Shown one piece after another: positions 46,091 to 54,237 of a stretch of 64,000 bases of DNA. This stretch comes from Flavobacterium sp. Its GTDB lineage: Bacteria; Bacteroidota; Bacteroidia; Flavobacteriales; Flavobacteriaceae. Numbering within the stretch: position 1 is the stretch's first letter; each line of letters starts with the position of its first letter. The position numbers were made by a program, and so were the translations under genes. Under the pieces are notes generated by a model. It was not told where the DNA came from, ran no database searches, and saw only the letters and a program-made list of their open reading frames with translations. The stretch is taken from positions 1 through 64,000 of the forward strand of contig NZ_JAMWYY010000011.1 in NCBI RefSeq assembly GCF_024305175.1. Reading direction: 5' to 3'.

Positions 46091-46471
46091 ATGAGTATAT
46101 TCCATATTTTCAGTAAAAAGAAAACTTTAATTATACCTGAGCTTGGTGAATTTATAATTTCACGCAAAGAAGGAAGAAATGTGGCTTCAAGAAAGATTTC
46201 AAATGAATTGGGAGATTTTAATCTGACTTTCACCCTTTATGATTCGGCTGTAACAAAATACCAGCTTAATTTATACCATGCAATTAAAAATGACTGGCCG
46301 GATATAGCAGCCACTTTAAATACAGGGCATAATAGTAAGGAGCCTATAATATTAGAAGCAGTCGTTATAAGAGATCTTGATGATAAAAGGTCGAACATTC
46401 TTTGTGAGGTATATACTAATACAGTAGTTCTTGAATTTGAAAAAGGTAATGCTCTGTTCAGTAAAATATAA
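46091..46471 (+). CDS. Hypothetical protein
   Basis: I do not recognise this 126-residue protein. It has no signal peptide or membrane helix. A basic N-terminus (FSKKKTLIIPELGEF) precedes an alternating beta-rich body with TLYDSAVTKYQLNLYHAIKNDW and a C-terminal strand TNTVVLEFEKGNALF. AT-rich like the gene before it and 25 bases downstream of it, so both may be co-transcribed cargo. Confidence 0.65.
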   Translation: MSIFHIFSKKKTLIIPELGEFIISRKEGRNVASRKISNELGDFNLTFTLYDSAVTKYQLNLYHAIKNDWPDIAATLNTGHNSKEPIILEAVVIRDLDDKRSNILCEVYTNTVVLEFEKGNALFSKI

Positions 46472-46496
46472 AATAAATACACTTTAAAACGCTAAA

Positions 46497-46538
46497 GAAT
46501 ATTTTCCGTTGCTGAATGGAAAATATTCCATATCTTTA
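46497..46538 (+). promoter_or_regulatory. Xre-RES promoter with embedded inverted-repeat operator
   Basis: Perfect 11-base arms GAATATTTTCC (46497-46507) and GGAAAATATTC (46518-46528) surround a 10-base spacer. The -33 TTG is in the spacer (46509-46511), and the -7 box TATCTTTA (46531-46538) starts 19 bases later, so a bound regulator would cover the -33 element. Confidence 0.75.
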
Positions 46539-46553
46539 CATAAAATTTTGAAG

Positions 46554-46988
46554 ATGAATGCAGCGATAGACTTAGCCACACGAAAAGGCATAGAGGGCGT
46601 ACCCGAAATAACCGACCTTACCAAGCTTTTCCTGTATGTAAACAGCCATGATATAAACGCGCGCTACCTTAACTTCCTTAAGGCGCTTACCAATCTTAGC
46701 GATGATATCATTTCGGGCTGGCTGAGTATAAACGCGCGCACCTTTCGCAATTACCGAAAAGCGGGCGCTTCCCTTAAACACAACACAAAAGAGCATGTGG
46801 TGGCGCTTATTGCCCTTTACAAGCACGGTATTGATGTGTTTGAAGGGCAGGACAACTTCGACAGGTGGCTTACTACACCCAACTATACACTGGATATGAA
46901 ATCTCCAACAGATTTTCTTGATACCATTTCGGGCATCAAGTTTATAGACGACAGGCTTACGGCCATAGAGCACGGGGATAACGTATAG
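46554..46988 (+). CDS. Xre/ParS-type antitoxin of a RES toxin system
   Basis: A 144-residue antitoxin. The N-terminal part is a Xre-like helix-turn-helix (around DIISGWLSINARTFRNYRKAG, about residues 43-63). The C-terminal part is the DUF2384 toxin-binding domain (GIDVFEGQDNFDRWLTTPN and SPTDFLDTISG, about 90-127). I start at ATG 46554; a TTG at 46509 lies inside the promoter and operator and is rejected. It should neutralise the RES protein and, with it, repress its own promoter. Confidence 0.9.
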   Translation: MNAAIDLATRKGIEGVPEITDLTKLFLYVNSHDINARYLNFLKALTNLSDDIISGWLSINARTFRNYRKAGASLKHNTKEHVVALIALYKHGIDVFEGQDNFDRWLTTPNYTLDMKSPTDFLDTISGIKFIDDRLTAIEHGDNV

Positions 46989-46995
46989 GCGGCAC

Positions 46996-47445
46996 ATGGT
47001 TGTTTATAAAATTTGCCGCGACAAGTTTGCCCAAAGCCTAACCGCATCGGGCGTTGCCAACCGCTGGAACCGAAAAGACGAATTTGTGCTGTATGCCGGC
47101 AGCAGTATATCGCTCGCCACATTAGAGATGGTGGCCCACCGTAGCAGCATAATGGCACAGAAACCCTATAAGCTAATGGCTATTGAAGTTGCCGACGATG
47201 CCACGATACAGGAAATACCTGCTGCAAAACTACCCAAAAACTGGCGTGCGCTGGAAGCCTATTCCCACCTGCAGGATATGGGTTCTGTTTGGTACTGGGG
47301 TGTAAAAAGCCTGCTGCTTAAAGTGCCCTCGGCAATAGTGCCGCAGGAATTTAATTATGTAATTAACACCCACCACCCTGATTTTCCGGAAAAAGTAAAA
47401 TTACTCCGTGCAGAAGATTTTACATGGGATATGCGTTTGTTATAG
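46996..47445 (+). CDS. RES domain toxin (NAD+ phosphorylase)
   Basis: A 149-residue RES toxin. Known relatives deplete cellular NAD+ by phosphorolysis or ADP-ribosylate targets. The conserved features are R23 in the GVANRWN segment (arginine), VLYAGSSISLATLEMVAH (the Tyr/Ser/Glu pocket) and the C-terminal VPSAIVPQEFNYVINTHHPDF (second Ser, then the Asn-x-x-x-N-x-x-H-P pattern). It is seven bases after the antitoxin, in the usual antitoxin-first order. All hallmark residues look present, so it should be active. Confidence 0.93.
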   Translation: MVVYKICRDKFAQSLTASGVANRWNRKDEFVLYAGSSISLATLEMVAHRSSIMAQKPYKLMAIEVADDATIQEIPAAKLPKNWRALEAYSHLQDMGSVWYWGVKSLLLKVPSAIVPQEFNYVINTHHPDFPEKVKLLRAEDFTWDMRLL

Positions 47446-47455
47446 ATAGAACACT

Positions 47456-48025
47456 ATGTTGCGATTAATGTCAATTTTTAAAGCGTATCATAAATTTATG
47501 CTTTACCCGGAAAAAGAAAATGTACTTTGTCCTGATTATGCTGGATTTGATAACTTCTTCCCTTTAGTCACTCTTGACTTATCACACAAGGGTATTATGG
47601 ATAAAATACATATAATTTACGTCAGCTTTAATTATAATGGACGTCCTGAAGACGAAAACTTTCCACCAGAAGAAAGCATGGGTAATTTCACATTTGATAT
47701 TAACCCAGACAATTTATACAAGCCAAGTTTTTCTACTAATGCACTTGTAATTACTGAGCAATACAGAATTCACTTTGAGAGAACTGAGAAACTATATAGA
47801 CAGTTAAAAGACAATAAAAAGGACATCTTAGAATTTTTAAGAACACCAAAAGAGCCGGATTGGTTACAGAATGACCTGACACCATTTAATTCTTTAGGCG
47901 ATAAATATAATTTTATTTGTCAACTGGAATTGGAACTTCTTTTTGAGCATGTTGGAAACATGTATCTCTATGTGTTTTATGATGCACACGATAAAAAAGT
48001 TAAATACTTTTATCAGTGTGATTAA
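47456..48025 (+). CDS. Hypothetical protein next to the RES toxin
   Basis: An unrecognised 189-residue soluble protein, AT-rich, starting 10 bases after the toxin stop. Its C-terminal segment (FICQLELELLFEHVGNMYLY, then VFYDAHDKK) loosely resembles the tail of YwqG/DUF1963-type proteins; that is weak. Its distance to the toxin allows co-transcription, but differing base composition argues against an old partnership. ATG 47456 or ATG 47468 may start it. Confidence 0.6.
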   Translation: MLRLMSIFKAYHKFMLYPEKENVLCPDYAGFDNFFPLVTLDLSHKGIMDKIHIIYVSFNYNGRPEDENFPPEESMGNFTFDINPDNLYKPSFSTNALVITEQYRIHFERTEKLYRQLKDNKKDILEFLRTPKEPDWLQNDLTPFNSLGDKYNFICQLELELLFEHVGNMYLYVFYDAHDKKVKYFYQCD

Positions 48026-48066
48026 ACCTAATCCTGAAATATATTATCCCTACCCGAAATATTCTC

Positions 48067-48074
48067 TACTTTTG
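48067..48074 (+). promoter_or_regulatory. Promoter -7 box for the second flippase
   Basis: TACTTTTG fits TAnnTTTG and ends 27 bases before the TTG start at 48102. Confidence 0.5.
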
Positions 48075-48101
48075 TGCTTATAAAAAGTAACTTGTAAACC
48101 T

Positions 48102-49574
48102 TTGAGCCTCTACAAAAACCTTTTTAAGCAGACAGCCATATACGGCATAGCCACGGTGGTGCCGCGCATGTTCAGCTTTTTGCTCACGCCGCTGTATACT
48201 GATCTGCTCCCAAAAGATGAGTACGGAGAGGTTTCTATCATCTTTTCGTGGATGGTACTTTTTAATGTTATCCTTGCCTATGGCATGGAAACCTCTTTTT
48301 TCCGTTTTTACTCCAATGCAGAGGATAAAGACAAGGTTCAGGCTACTTCTACAGTATCACTGTTCTGGTCATCTGTATTATTTTTAGGTGGTGCACTGCT
48401 GGCACGTGATTATTTGGCTGAAGCTTCGGGTATTGATGTCAACTACATTATCTATACCATTTGGGTGCTGGTGCTCGATGCGCTGGTTATTATACCATTC
48501 TCTAAGCTGCGGGCAGAAGGCAGGCCCATGTATTATGCGGCTATCAAAATTGGTAATGTAGCAGTTAACCTGGGGCTTAACGTGTTCTTTCTGGTTTACC
48601 TGCCTAAGCTGGCACAGGCCTATCCGGGCAGTATAATAGAAACCATGTATGTGCCTGGCTTCCAGATAGGGTATATATTTATCGCAAACTTAATTGCCAG
48701 CCTGCTCACGTTTATCGTGCTGATTCCGCATTACTTTAAAATTTCCTGGCATATTGATAAAGAACTCTGGAAGCGCATGATGCGCTACAGCCTTCCGGTG
48801 CTTGTTGCCGGTATTGCCTTTGCCATAAACGAAACATTCGACAGGATAATTCTGCAAAATGTTTTAACTGCAATATCAGGAGAAAGCTATGCCGAAGCCG
48901 AAGTAGGTATATATTCAGCATGTTATAAGCTGGCCATATTTATGACGCTTTTTGCCACGGCTTTTCGCCTGGGTATAGAACCATTCTTTTTCAGCCATGC
49001 CAAAAATGAGAATGCCCCCCAAACTTATGCCATGATAACCAAATACTTTATAGTATTCGGTTCAGTTATTTTACTGGTGGTGGTTGTCTTTTCAGATTTT
49101 CTGAAAGAACTCATCATTCGCGATGAAGCCTACTGGGAGGGGATGAAGGTGGTGCCGCTTATTATTATAGCAAATTTCTTTCTCGGCATCTACCACAACC
49201 TTTCAGTTTGGTACAAACTGTCCGATAAAACCAAAATGGGGGCATATATCTCTATTGTGGGCGCTGTAATAACGCTTGCCCTTAACTATGCCTTAATACC
49301 GCAGTACAGCTATATGGGCTCGGCTATTGCCACCATAGCGGCATACGGCACCATGATGGGGCTTAGCTTTATGCTTGGCAGCAGGTATTACCCAATTCCT
49401 TATGATATTAAAATGATAAGCCTGTATCTGGGTATTTCCATATTATTTTCTTTGGTTTACTTTTACCAGTTCAGGGGTTCTTATATTGTTGGTGGTGCCA
49501 TGCTGTTGTTTTTCGGGGTGTTTATTTACTTTAACGAAAAAGACAAACTGCTGCGCATTATAAGGCGCCGATAG
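48102..49574 (+). CDS. Oligosaccharide flippase / polysaccharide biosynthesis protein
   Basis: A 490-residue MATE/MOP-superfamily membrane protein with about 14 helices, typical of lipid-linked sugar flippases. The N-terminus LYKNLFKQTAIYGIATVVPR is characteristic of the Bacteroidota group placed upstream of dut. I accept the TTG start at 48102, since it alone gives the conserved N-terminal helix; the next ATG is within it. It lies apart from the main glycan operon and may serve another glycan. Confidence 0.88.
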   Translation: MSLYKNLFKQTAIYGIATVVPRMFSFLLTPLYTDLLPKDEYGEVSIIFSWMVLFNVILAYGMETSFFRFYSNAEDKDKVQATSTVSLFWSSVLFLGGALLARDYLAEASGIDVNYIIYTIWVLVLDALVIIPFSKLRAEGRPMYYAAIKIGNVAVNLGLNVFFLVYLPKLAQAYPGSIIETMYVPGFQIGYIFIANLIASLLTFIVLIPHYFKISWHIDKELWKRMMRYSLPVLVAGIAFAINETFDRIILQNVLTAISGESYAEAEVGIYSACYKLAIFMTLFATAFRLGIEPFFFSHAKNENAPQTYAMITKYFIVFGSVILLVVVVFSDFLKELIIRDEAYWEGMKVVPLIIIANFFLGIYHNLSVWYKLSDKTKMGAYISIVGAVITLALNYALIPQYSYMGSAIATIAAYGTMMGLSFMLGSRYYPIPYDIKMISLYLGISILFSLVYFYQFRGSYIVGGAMLLFFGVFIYFNEKDKLLRIIRRR

Positions 49575-49643
49575 CAAATAATCGGGCTAAAGTCTTGGTT
49601 ATTACTGATAGTATTTTGATATTTGAGAGATAAAACAAACAAA

Positions 49644-50078
49644 ATGACAATTAAGATTATCAACCGGTCTAAGCACGATTTACCAACTTATGAAACCATT
49701 GCAAGTGCCGGTATGGATTTAAGGGCTAACCTTGATGAGCCTGTAGTATTGAGTCCGCTTGGCCGTGCCATTATAAAAACCGGATTGTTTATAGAACTTC
49801 CCATAGGGTATGAAGCACAGGTGCGTCCGCGCAGCGGGCTTGCCGCCAAAAAAGGGATAACCGTATTAAACAGCCCGGGCACAGTGGATGCCGACTATAG
49901 AGGGGAGATAGGTGTTATACTGGTAAACATCAGTAATGAGGCTTACACCATAAACGACGGAGAGCGCATAGCACAACTTGTAATTGCAAAACACGAGCGT
50001 GCCGAGTGGGCAGTAGCCGAAGAACTTACCGAAACCACCCGCGGTGCTGGAGGCTTTGGCAGTACAGGGGTTAAGTAA
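49644..50078 (+). CDS. dut: dUTP diphosphatase
   Basis: A 144-residue trimeric dUTPase, hydrolysing dUTP to dUMP and pyrophosphate. The five motifs are seen: [43 protein letters not shown] and the C-terminal [11 protein letters not shown] start at ATG 49644, as an upstream TTG at 49623 only adds seven unrelated residues. Confidence 0.96.
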   Translation: MTIKIINRSKHDLPTYETIASAGMDLRANLDEPVVLSPLGRAIIKTGLFIELPIGYEAQVRPRSGLAAKKGITVLNSPGTVDADYRGEIGVILVNISNEAYTINDGERIAQLVIAKHERAEWAVAEELTETTRGAGGFGSTGVK

Positions 50079-50095
50079 ACCAATAAACCAACCAT

Positions 50096-51055
50096 ATGAA
50101 ATTTCCAGCTATTTTACGGTTAACTTTTGTTTTGATGCTAATGCCGATGTTGGTCATGGCACAGGATACAGCAGAAGCAGGTACCGAAGCCACTATAAAG
50201 AAATTAAGTGACAACGCGTGCGAGTGTACACGTGAAATAAGTACTTTTCAGGTAAAAGATTCAATAATCAGCCAAATAAATTCATGCATATCTGCTGAAA
50301 TTATGAAAGACCAGATGACTAAGCTTTTAGGTAACCTTCAAAAAGCTGAAGAAGATAGTGCTGAAACTAAATCTGATACTGTAAAAGAAAGGACAATAAA
50401 GATATATGCAAAGCAAAATTTTGAGGAGATACAAGCATATATGCTTAAAAACTGCCCTTCTGTAAAGACGTTGATGTCAGCTTATGATGTAAAAGGTAAA
50501 AAATCAATGTCAACTAATAAAAAAGCTTTAGAATATTATCAGGAAGGACAGGATTACAGTGCCCGTGAGCAGTATGATCTCGCTATTGTGAGCTACAACA
50601 AAGCAGTAAAAAAAGATCCTGATTTTGCTTTTGCATGGGATAATTTAGGTATTAGTTATCGTAAAAGAGGCAATTTTAAAGAAGCTATTAAATGTTATGA
50701 AAAGTCACTTGAAATTGATCCTAACGGCGCTGTGCCTTTACAAAGCATGGCGGTTGCCTACGGACTAATGAACGATTTTAAAAAGTCAGCAGAAGTATAT
50801 GATAGGTTTATTAAGCTTCACCCTGAAGATCCGGAGGGATATTTTGGCTCAGGACGCGCAAGTTATTTAGCAGGTGATTATTCAAAAGGGGTAGATAATA
50901 TGTTTAAAGCATATAAAATATATTTAGAGACAGAATCACCATATGTAAATGATGCCCAACAAGTATTAGCATCATTCTATACTGATCTTAAAGAGAAAGG
51001 GAAATTTGAAATTTTTGAAGAGGCTGCAAAAAACAACGGAATCAATATACAATAA
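50096..51055 (+). CDS. Secreted tetratricopeptide-repeat protein
   Basis: A 319-residue exported protein. The signal peptide is about residues 1-22 (ends LVMAQ). A Cys-containing helical region (about 36-125) has CECTREIS and the later KNCPSV. It is followed by three or four TPRs (about 145-285, for example NLGISYRKRGNFKEAIKCYEKSL). Function unknown; probably a periplasmic scaffold. It is more AT-rich than its neighbours and separates dut from the nucleotidyltransferase. Confidence 0.85.
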   Translation: MKFPAILRLTFVLMLMPMLVMAQDTAEAGTEATIKKLSDNACECTREISTFQVKDSIISQINSCISAEIMKDQMTKLLGNLQKAEEDSAETKSDTVKERTIKIYAKQNFEEIQAYMLKNCPSVKTLMSAYDVKGKKSMSTNKKALEYYQEGQDYSAREQYDLAIVSYNKAVKKDPDFAFAWDNLGISYRKRGNFKEAIKCYEKSLEIDPNGAVPLQSMAVAYGLMNDFKKSAEVYDRFIKLHPEDPEGYFGSGRASYLAGDYSKGVDNMFKAYKIYLETESPYVNDAQQVLASFYTDLKEKGKFEIFEEAAKNNGINIQ

Positions 51056-51076
51056 ACACAAACCAAAACCGTAAAA

Positions 51077-52087
51077 ATGAGAATTATTGTCCCCATGGCA
51101 GGCCGCGGCTCACGCCTTCGCCCGCACACGCTAACCGTACCAAAACCGTTAATACCTATTGCAGGTAAACCTATTGTACACCGCCTTGTAGAAGATATTG
51201 CAGGTGTTATCAACCAGGAAATAGAAGAAATAGCCTTTATCATACATAAAGATTTTGGAAAACAGGTAGAGACCGACCTTGTAGCCATAGCTGAAAAGCT
51301 GGGGGCAAAAGGCAGTATTTATTATCAGGAGCAGCCATTGGGTACCGCCCATGCCATAATGAGCGCGAAGGAAAGTATTCAGGGGCCGATAGTAGTGGCG
51401 TATGCCGACACACTTTTCCGTGCTGATTTTACGTTAGATACTACAGCCGACAGCGTAATATGGGTAAAGCAGGTAGATGACCCAAGCGCGTTTGGCGTGG
51501 TGCAGCTTAATGATAAAAATGAGATAGTAGATTTTGTAGAAAAACCCAAAGAGTTTGTATCAGATCTTGCCATTATAGGTATCTACTACTTTAAGAGCGG
51601 CGAAACGCTAAGGGAAGAACTGCAATATCTTTTAGATAATAATGTTATGAAAGGCGGCGAGTACCAGCTTACCGATGGCCTTGAGAACATGAAACAAAAG
51701 GGCATGAAATTTGTTCCCGGTAAGGTGGATGAATGGATGGACTGCGGTAACAAAAACGTAACGGTAGAAACCAACACCCGCATGCTGGGCTTTTTACATG
51801 CCGATGGCGAAAACATGGTACACGCTTCTGCCGTTATAGAAAACAGCGAAATTATACATCCTTGCTTTATTGGCGAGGGCGTAGTGCTTAAAAACGCAAA
51901 AGTAGGCCCGGATGTTTCGTTAGGCAAAGGCACAAGGGTAGAAGACAGTACCATAAAAAATAGCCTTGTGCAAAACAATTCGGTTATAAAAAATGCCGTG
52001 TTAGATAATGCGATGATTGGCAGCAATGCCGTGTTTAACGGTAAATTTACCAGTATAAGCATTGGCGACTACTCGGTTTTAGAATAA
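51077..52087 (+). CDS. Sugar-1-phosphate nucleotidyltransferase with hexapeptide tail
   Basis: A 336-residue nucleotidyltransferase. N-terminal MRIIVPMAGRGSRLRPHTLT and KPLIPIAGKPIV form the NTP-binding site; YADTLF is the metal-binding segment. Residues about 245-335 form left-handed beta-helix hexapeptide repeats (IHPCFIGEGVVLKNAKVGPD). It may activate a sugar for the envelope, similar to RmlA-long or MurNAc-1-P uridylyltransferase types. The exact sugar is not decidable. Confidence 0.9.
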   Translation: MRIIVPMAGRGSRLRPHTLTVPKPLIPIAGKPIVHRLVEDIAGVINQEIEEIAFIIHKDFGKQVETDLVAIAEKLGAKGSIYYQEQPLGTAHAIMSAKESIQGPIVVAYADTLFRADFTLDTTADSVIWVKQVDDPSAFGVVQLNDKNEIVDFVEKPKEFVSDLAIIGIYYFKSGETLREELQYLLDNNVMKGGEYQLTDGLENMKQKGMKFVPGKVDEWMDCGNKNVTVETNTRMLGFLHADGENMVHASAVIENSEIIHPCFIGEGVVLKNAKVGPDVSLGKGTRVEDSTIKNSLVQNNSVIKNAVLDNAMIGSNAVFNGKFTSISIGDYSVLE

Positions 52088-52092
52088 GATAT

Positions 52093-53457
52093 ATGAATAA
52101 AAGAACCCTTTTAGGCATTCTGGTATTATTGGGCCTTTTGCTTTGCCCCGCAGCTATGCAGGCACAGCAGGAGGAACCCGACCAGATTGCCCTTGCCAAT
52201 GATGAGTTTGAAAACAGTTTTTATGAGGCACTCAAACAAAAGGGTATCGAAAACTATGATAAGGCGGTAACGGCACTTCAAAAGTGCATCAGGCTTAAGC
52301 CGGAAAGCGCTGCTGCTTATAATGAGCTTGGTAAAAACTACCTTTCACTAAAAAATTACCCGGAGGCCGAACGCGCTTTTAAAAAAGCTACAGAACTGGA
52401 CCCTCAAAACCGGTGGTACTGGCAGGGATTATATGATGTTTATTATGCCATGCAGGACTGGAACCGCGCTATACCAATAGTGCAAAAGCTTACCGAATGG
52501 CGAAAAGAATACTACCAGGAAGACCTCGTTTCACTGTATATGTACACCAACCAGTTTGATAAGGCAATTGCGCTGATGAACGAGCTTGATGAAAAAGTAG
52601 GCAAATCGGATAAACGTGAAATGTACAGGCTCCAGATAATGGGTGAGGAGCAATACCGTAAGCCACGTAAAGAAGAGCTTGAAGAAGCAATCCGTAACAA
52701 TCCCAAAGAAGAATCAAATTACCTTAACCTTATTTACCTGTACTCTGAAAGCAATCAGGAAGAAAAGGCTGAGGAGGTAGCGAAAAAACTGGAGAAGGCA
52801 ATACCGGGTTCGGACTGGGCACAGGTAAGCCTTTTTAAATTCCATCTTAATAATAACGAGGGCGATAAAGCCGTGCAGTCATTATTCAGGGTGCTTGAAA
52901 GTAAAAAAATTGACGGGAAGATTAAGCACAGGGCTTTTAATGAGTTCCTGATTTTTGTAAACAACAACCCGAAATACAATAACGACCTCGATAAGGCTGT
53001 GACGTATCTTGAAGATGATAAAAATGTAAACGTGCCGAAAGAGGTAGGTAAATTTTTCTTCAATAAAAAAGACTACAAGAGGGCAGCCGATTACTTTACT
53101 AAATCGCTTGCCGCTAACAATGATGATATAGAGGCTGTAGAGCTTTTGCTTTATACGTATGAAAACAATGCACAAAATGAATTGCTGCTTAAAAAAGCAG
53201 CCGATTATATAGATCTTTTCCCTACACACGCGCGCTTATACTATTTTGCCGGTGTGGGTGCCAATGCAACAGGCCAGTTTAAAAAAGCAAAGGACTTTTT
53301 AGAAAGCGGGGCCGACTTTGTAGTGGAAGACCCCGAGCTGGAAGCAGGCTTTAACACGCAGCTTGCCAAAACCTATGAAGGACTTGGCGACACAAAAAAA
53401 TCAAATGATTACAAAACAAGGGCAGAGAAAGTATTAAAACAGAAGAGAACCCGATGA
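52093..53457 (+). CDS. Periplasmic tetratricopeptide-repeat protein
   Basis: A 454-residue exported TPR protein. The signal peptide is about 1-24 (MQAQQ). Around ten TPR-like repeats fill the rest, such as SAAAYNELGKNYLSLKNYPE and AGVGANATGQFKKAKDFLES. It overlaps the DUF4292 gene by 4 bases. In Flavobacteriia this gene sits in a set with DUF4292 and EnvC, suggesting a role in envelope assembly. Confidence 0.88.
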   Translation: MNKRTLLGILVLLGLLLCPAAMQAQQEEPDQIALANDEFENSFYEALKQKGIENYDKAVTALQKCIRLKPESAAAYNELGKNYLSLKNYPEAERAFKKATELDPQNRWYWQGLYDVYYAMQDWNRAIPIVQKLTEWRKEYYQEDLVSLYMYTNQFDKAIALMNELDEKVGKSDKREMYRLQIMGEEQYRKPRKEELEEAIRNNPKEESNYLNLIYLYSESNQEEKAEEVAKKLEKAIPGSDWAQVSLFKFHLNNNEGDKAVQSLFRVLESKKIDGKIKHRAFNEFLIFVNNNPKYNNDLDKAVTYLEDDKNVNVPKEVGKFFFNKKDYKRAADYFTKSLAANNDDIEAVELLLYTYENNAQNELLLKKAADYIDLFPTHARLYYFAGVGANATGQFKKAKDFLESGADFVVEDPELEAGFNTQLAKTYEGLGDTKKSNDYKTRAEKVLKQKRTR

Positions 53458-54224
53458 GAAAAATCGCAGCCGTATTATTTGCTGTGGCAATGCTTGCTTC
53501 ATGCAAGCCAAAACAGGCTGTGCTGAGCGAGCAGGGTGCCGAAGAAGACCGTACTGCAAAAGAAATTGTAAAGGGGCATTATGCCAACAACAAAGACTTT
53601 AAAACCCTCTACATAAAAGCCGATGCGCGTTATACGGATAAAAACCTGGCGCAGAAAGTATCGGCAGACATCCGTATAAAGAAGGACGAGAAGATACTGG
53701 TTAGTATAAAATTTTTAGGAATAACAATGGCAAAGGCGCTAATAACACCCGACAGGGTTAGTTATTATGAAAAGCTGGGCAATACTTATTTTGAGGGAGA
53801 TTATGCCATGCTGAGCAGGTGGTTGGGCACTGAGCTTGATTATAAGAAAGTACAAAACCTTTTTACCGCGCAGGCGCTTTACAACCTTGAAAAAGAACAG
53901 CTAACCGCAAAAATAGAAGATGGCTTATACAGGCTTTTCTCGAAATCAGGCGGTGTTAATAAAGAGTTTTTGTTTGAGGGTGCGAATTACCTGCTTAAAA
54001 AAGAAAATATATACCAGGAAGGTAAAGAACCCCGAAGCCTCGACATACAATATCCTGCCCACAGGGAGTTTGGCAGCAGGATTATGCCTGCTTCTATAAA
54101 AATTGAGGCAGTTCAAAATGATAAAGTGAATATTAATATTGATTACAATAGCGTTACCTTTGACGAAGATTTCTCTTTCCCTTATGATGTTCCCGAAGGG
54201 TTTGAGCAGGTTTTTATCAACTAA
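53454..54224 (+). CDS. DUF4292 lipoprotein (LolB/LolA-fold-like)
   Basis: A 256-residue lipoprotein with a signal peptide and lipobox AMLASC (Cys17), so it is probably anchored in the outer membrane facing the periplasm. The remainder is a DUF4292 domain, whose beta-rich outline (IKADARYTDKNLAQKVSADI, then SIKFLGITMAKALITPDRV) recalls LolA/LolB-type lipoprotein carriers. That link is inference. It overlaps the preceding TPR gene by 4 bases. Confidence 0.88.
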   Translation: MRKIAAVLFAVAMLASCKPKQAVLSEQGAEEDRTAKEIVKGHYANNKDFKTLYIKADARYTDKNLAQKVSADIRIKKDEKILVSIKFLGITMAKALITPDRVSYYEKLGNTYFEGDYAMLSRWLGTELDYKKVQNLFTAQALYNLEKEQLTAKIEDGLYRLFSKSGGVNKEFLFEGANYLLKKENIYQEGKEPRSLDIQYPAHREFGSRIMPASIKIEAVQNDKVNINIDYNSVTFDEDFSFPYDVPEGFEQVFIN

Positions 54225-54237
54225 CTGAAATTTGCTG

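Noticed and set aside
46509..46553. TTG-initiated extension of the Xre antitoxin
   Set aside because: It covers the operator and promoter, so translation could not begin there.
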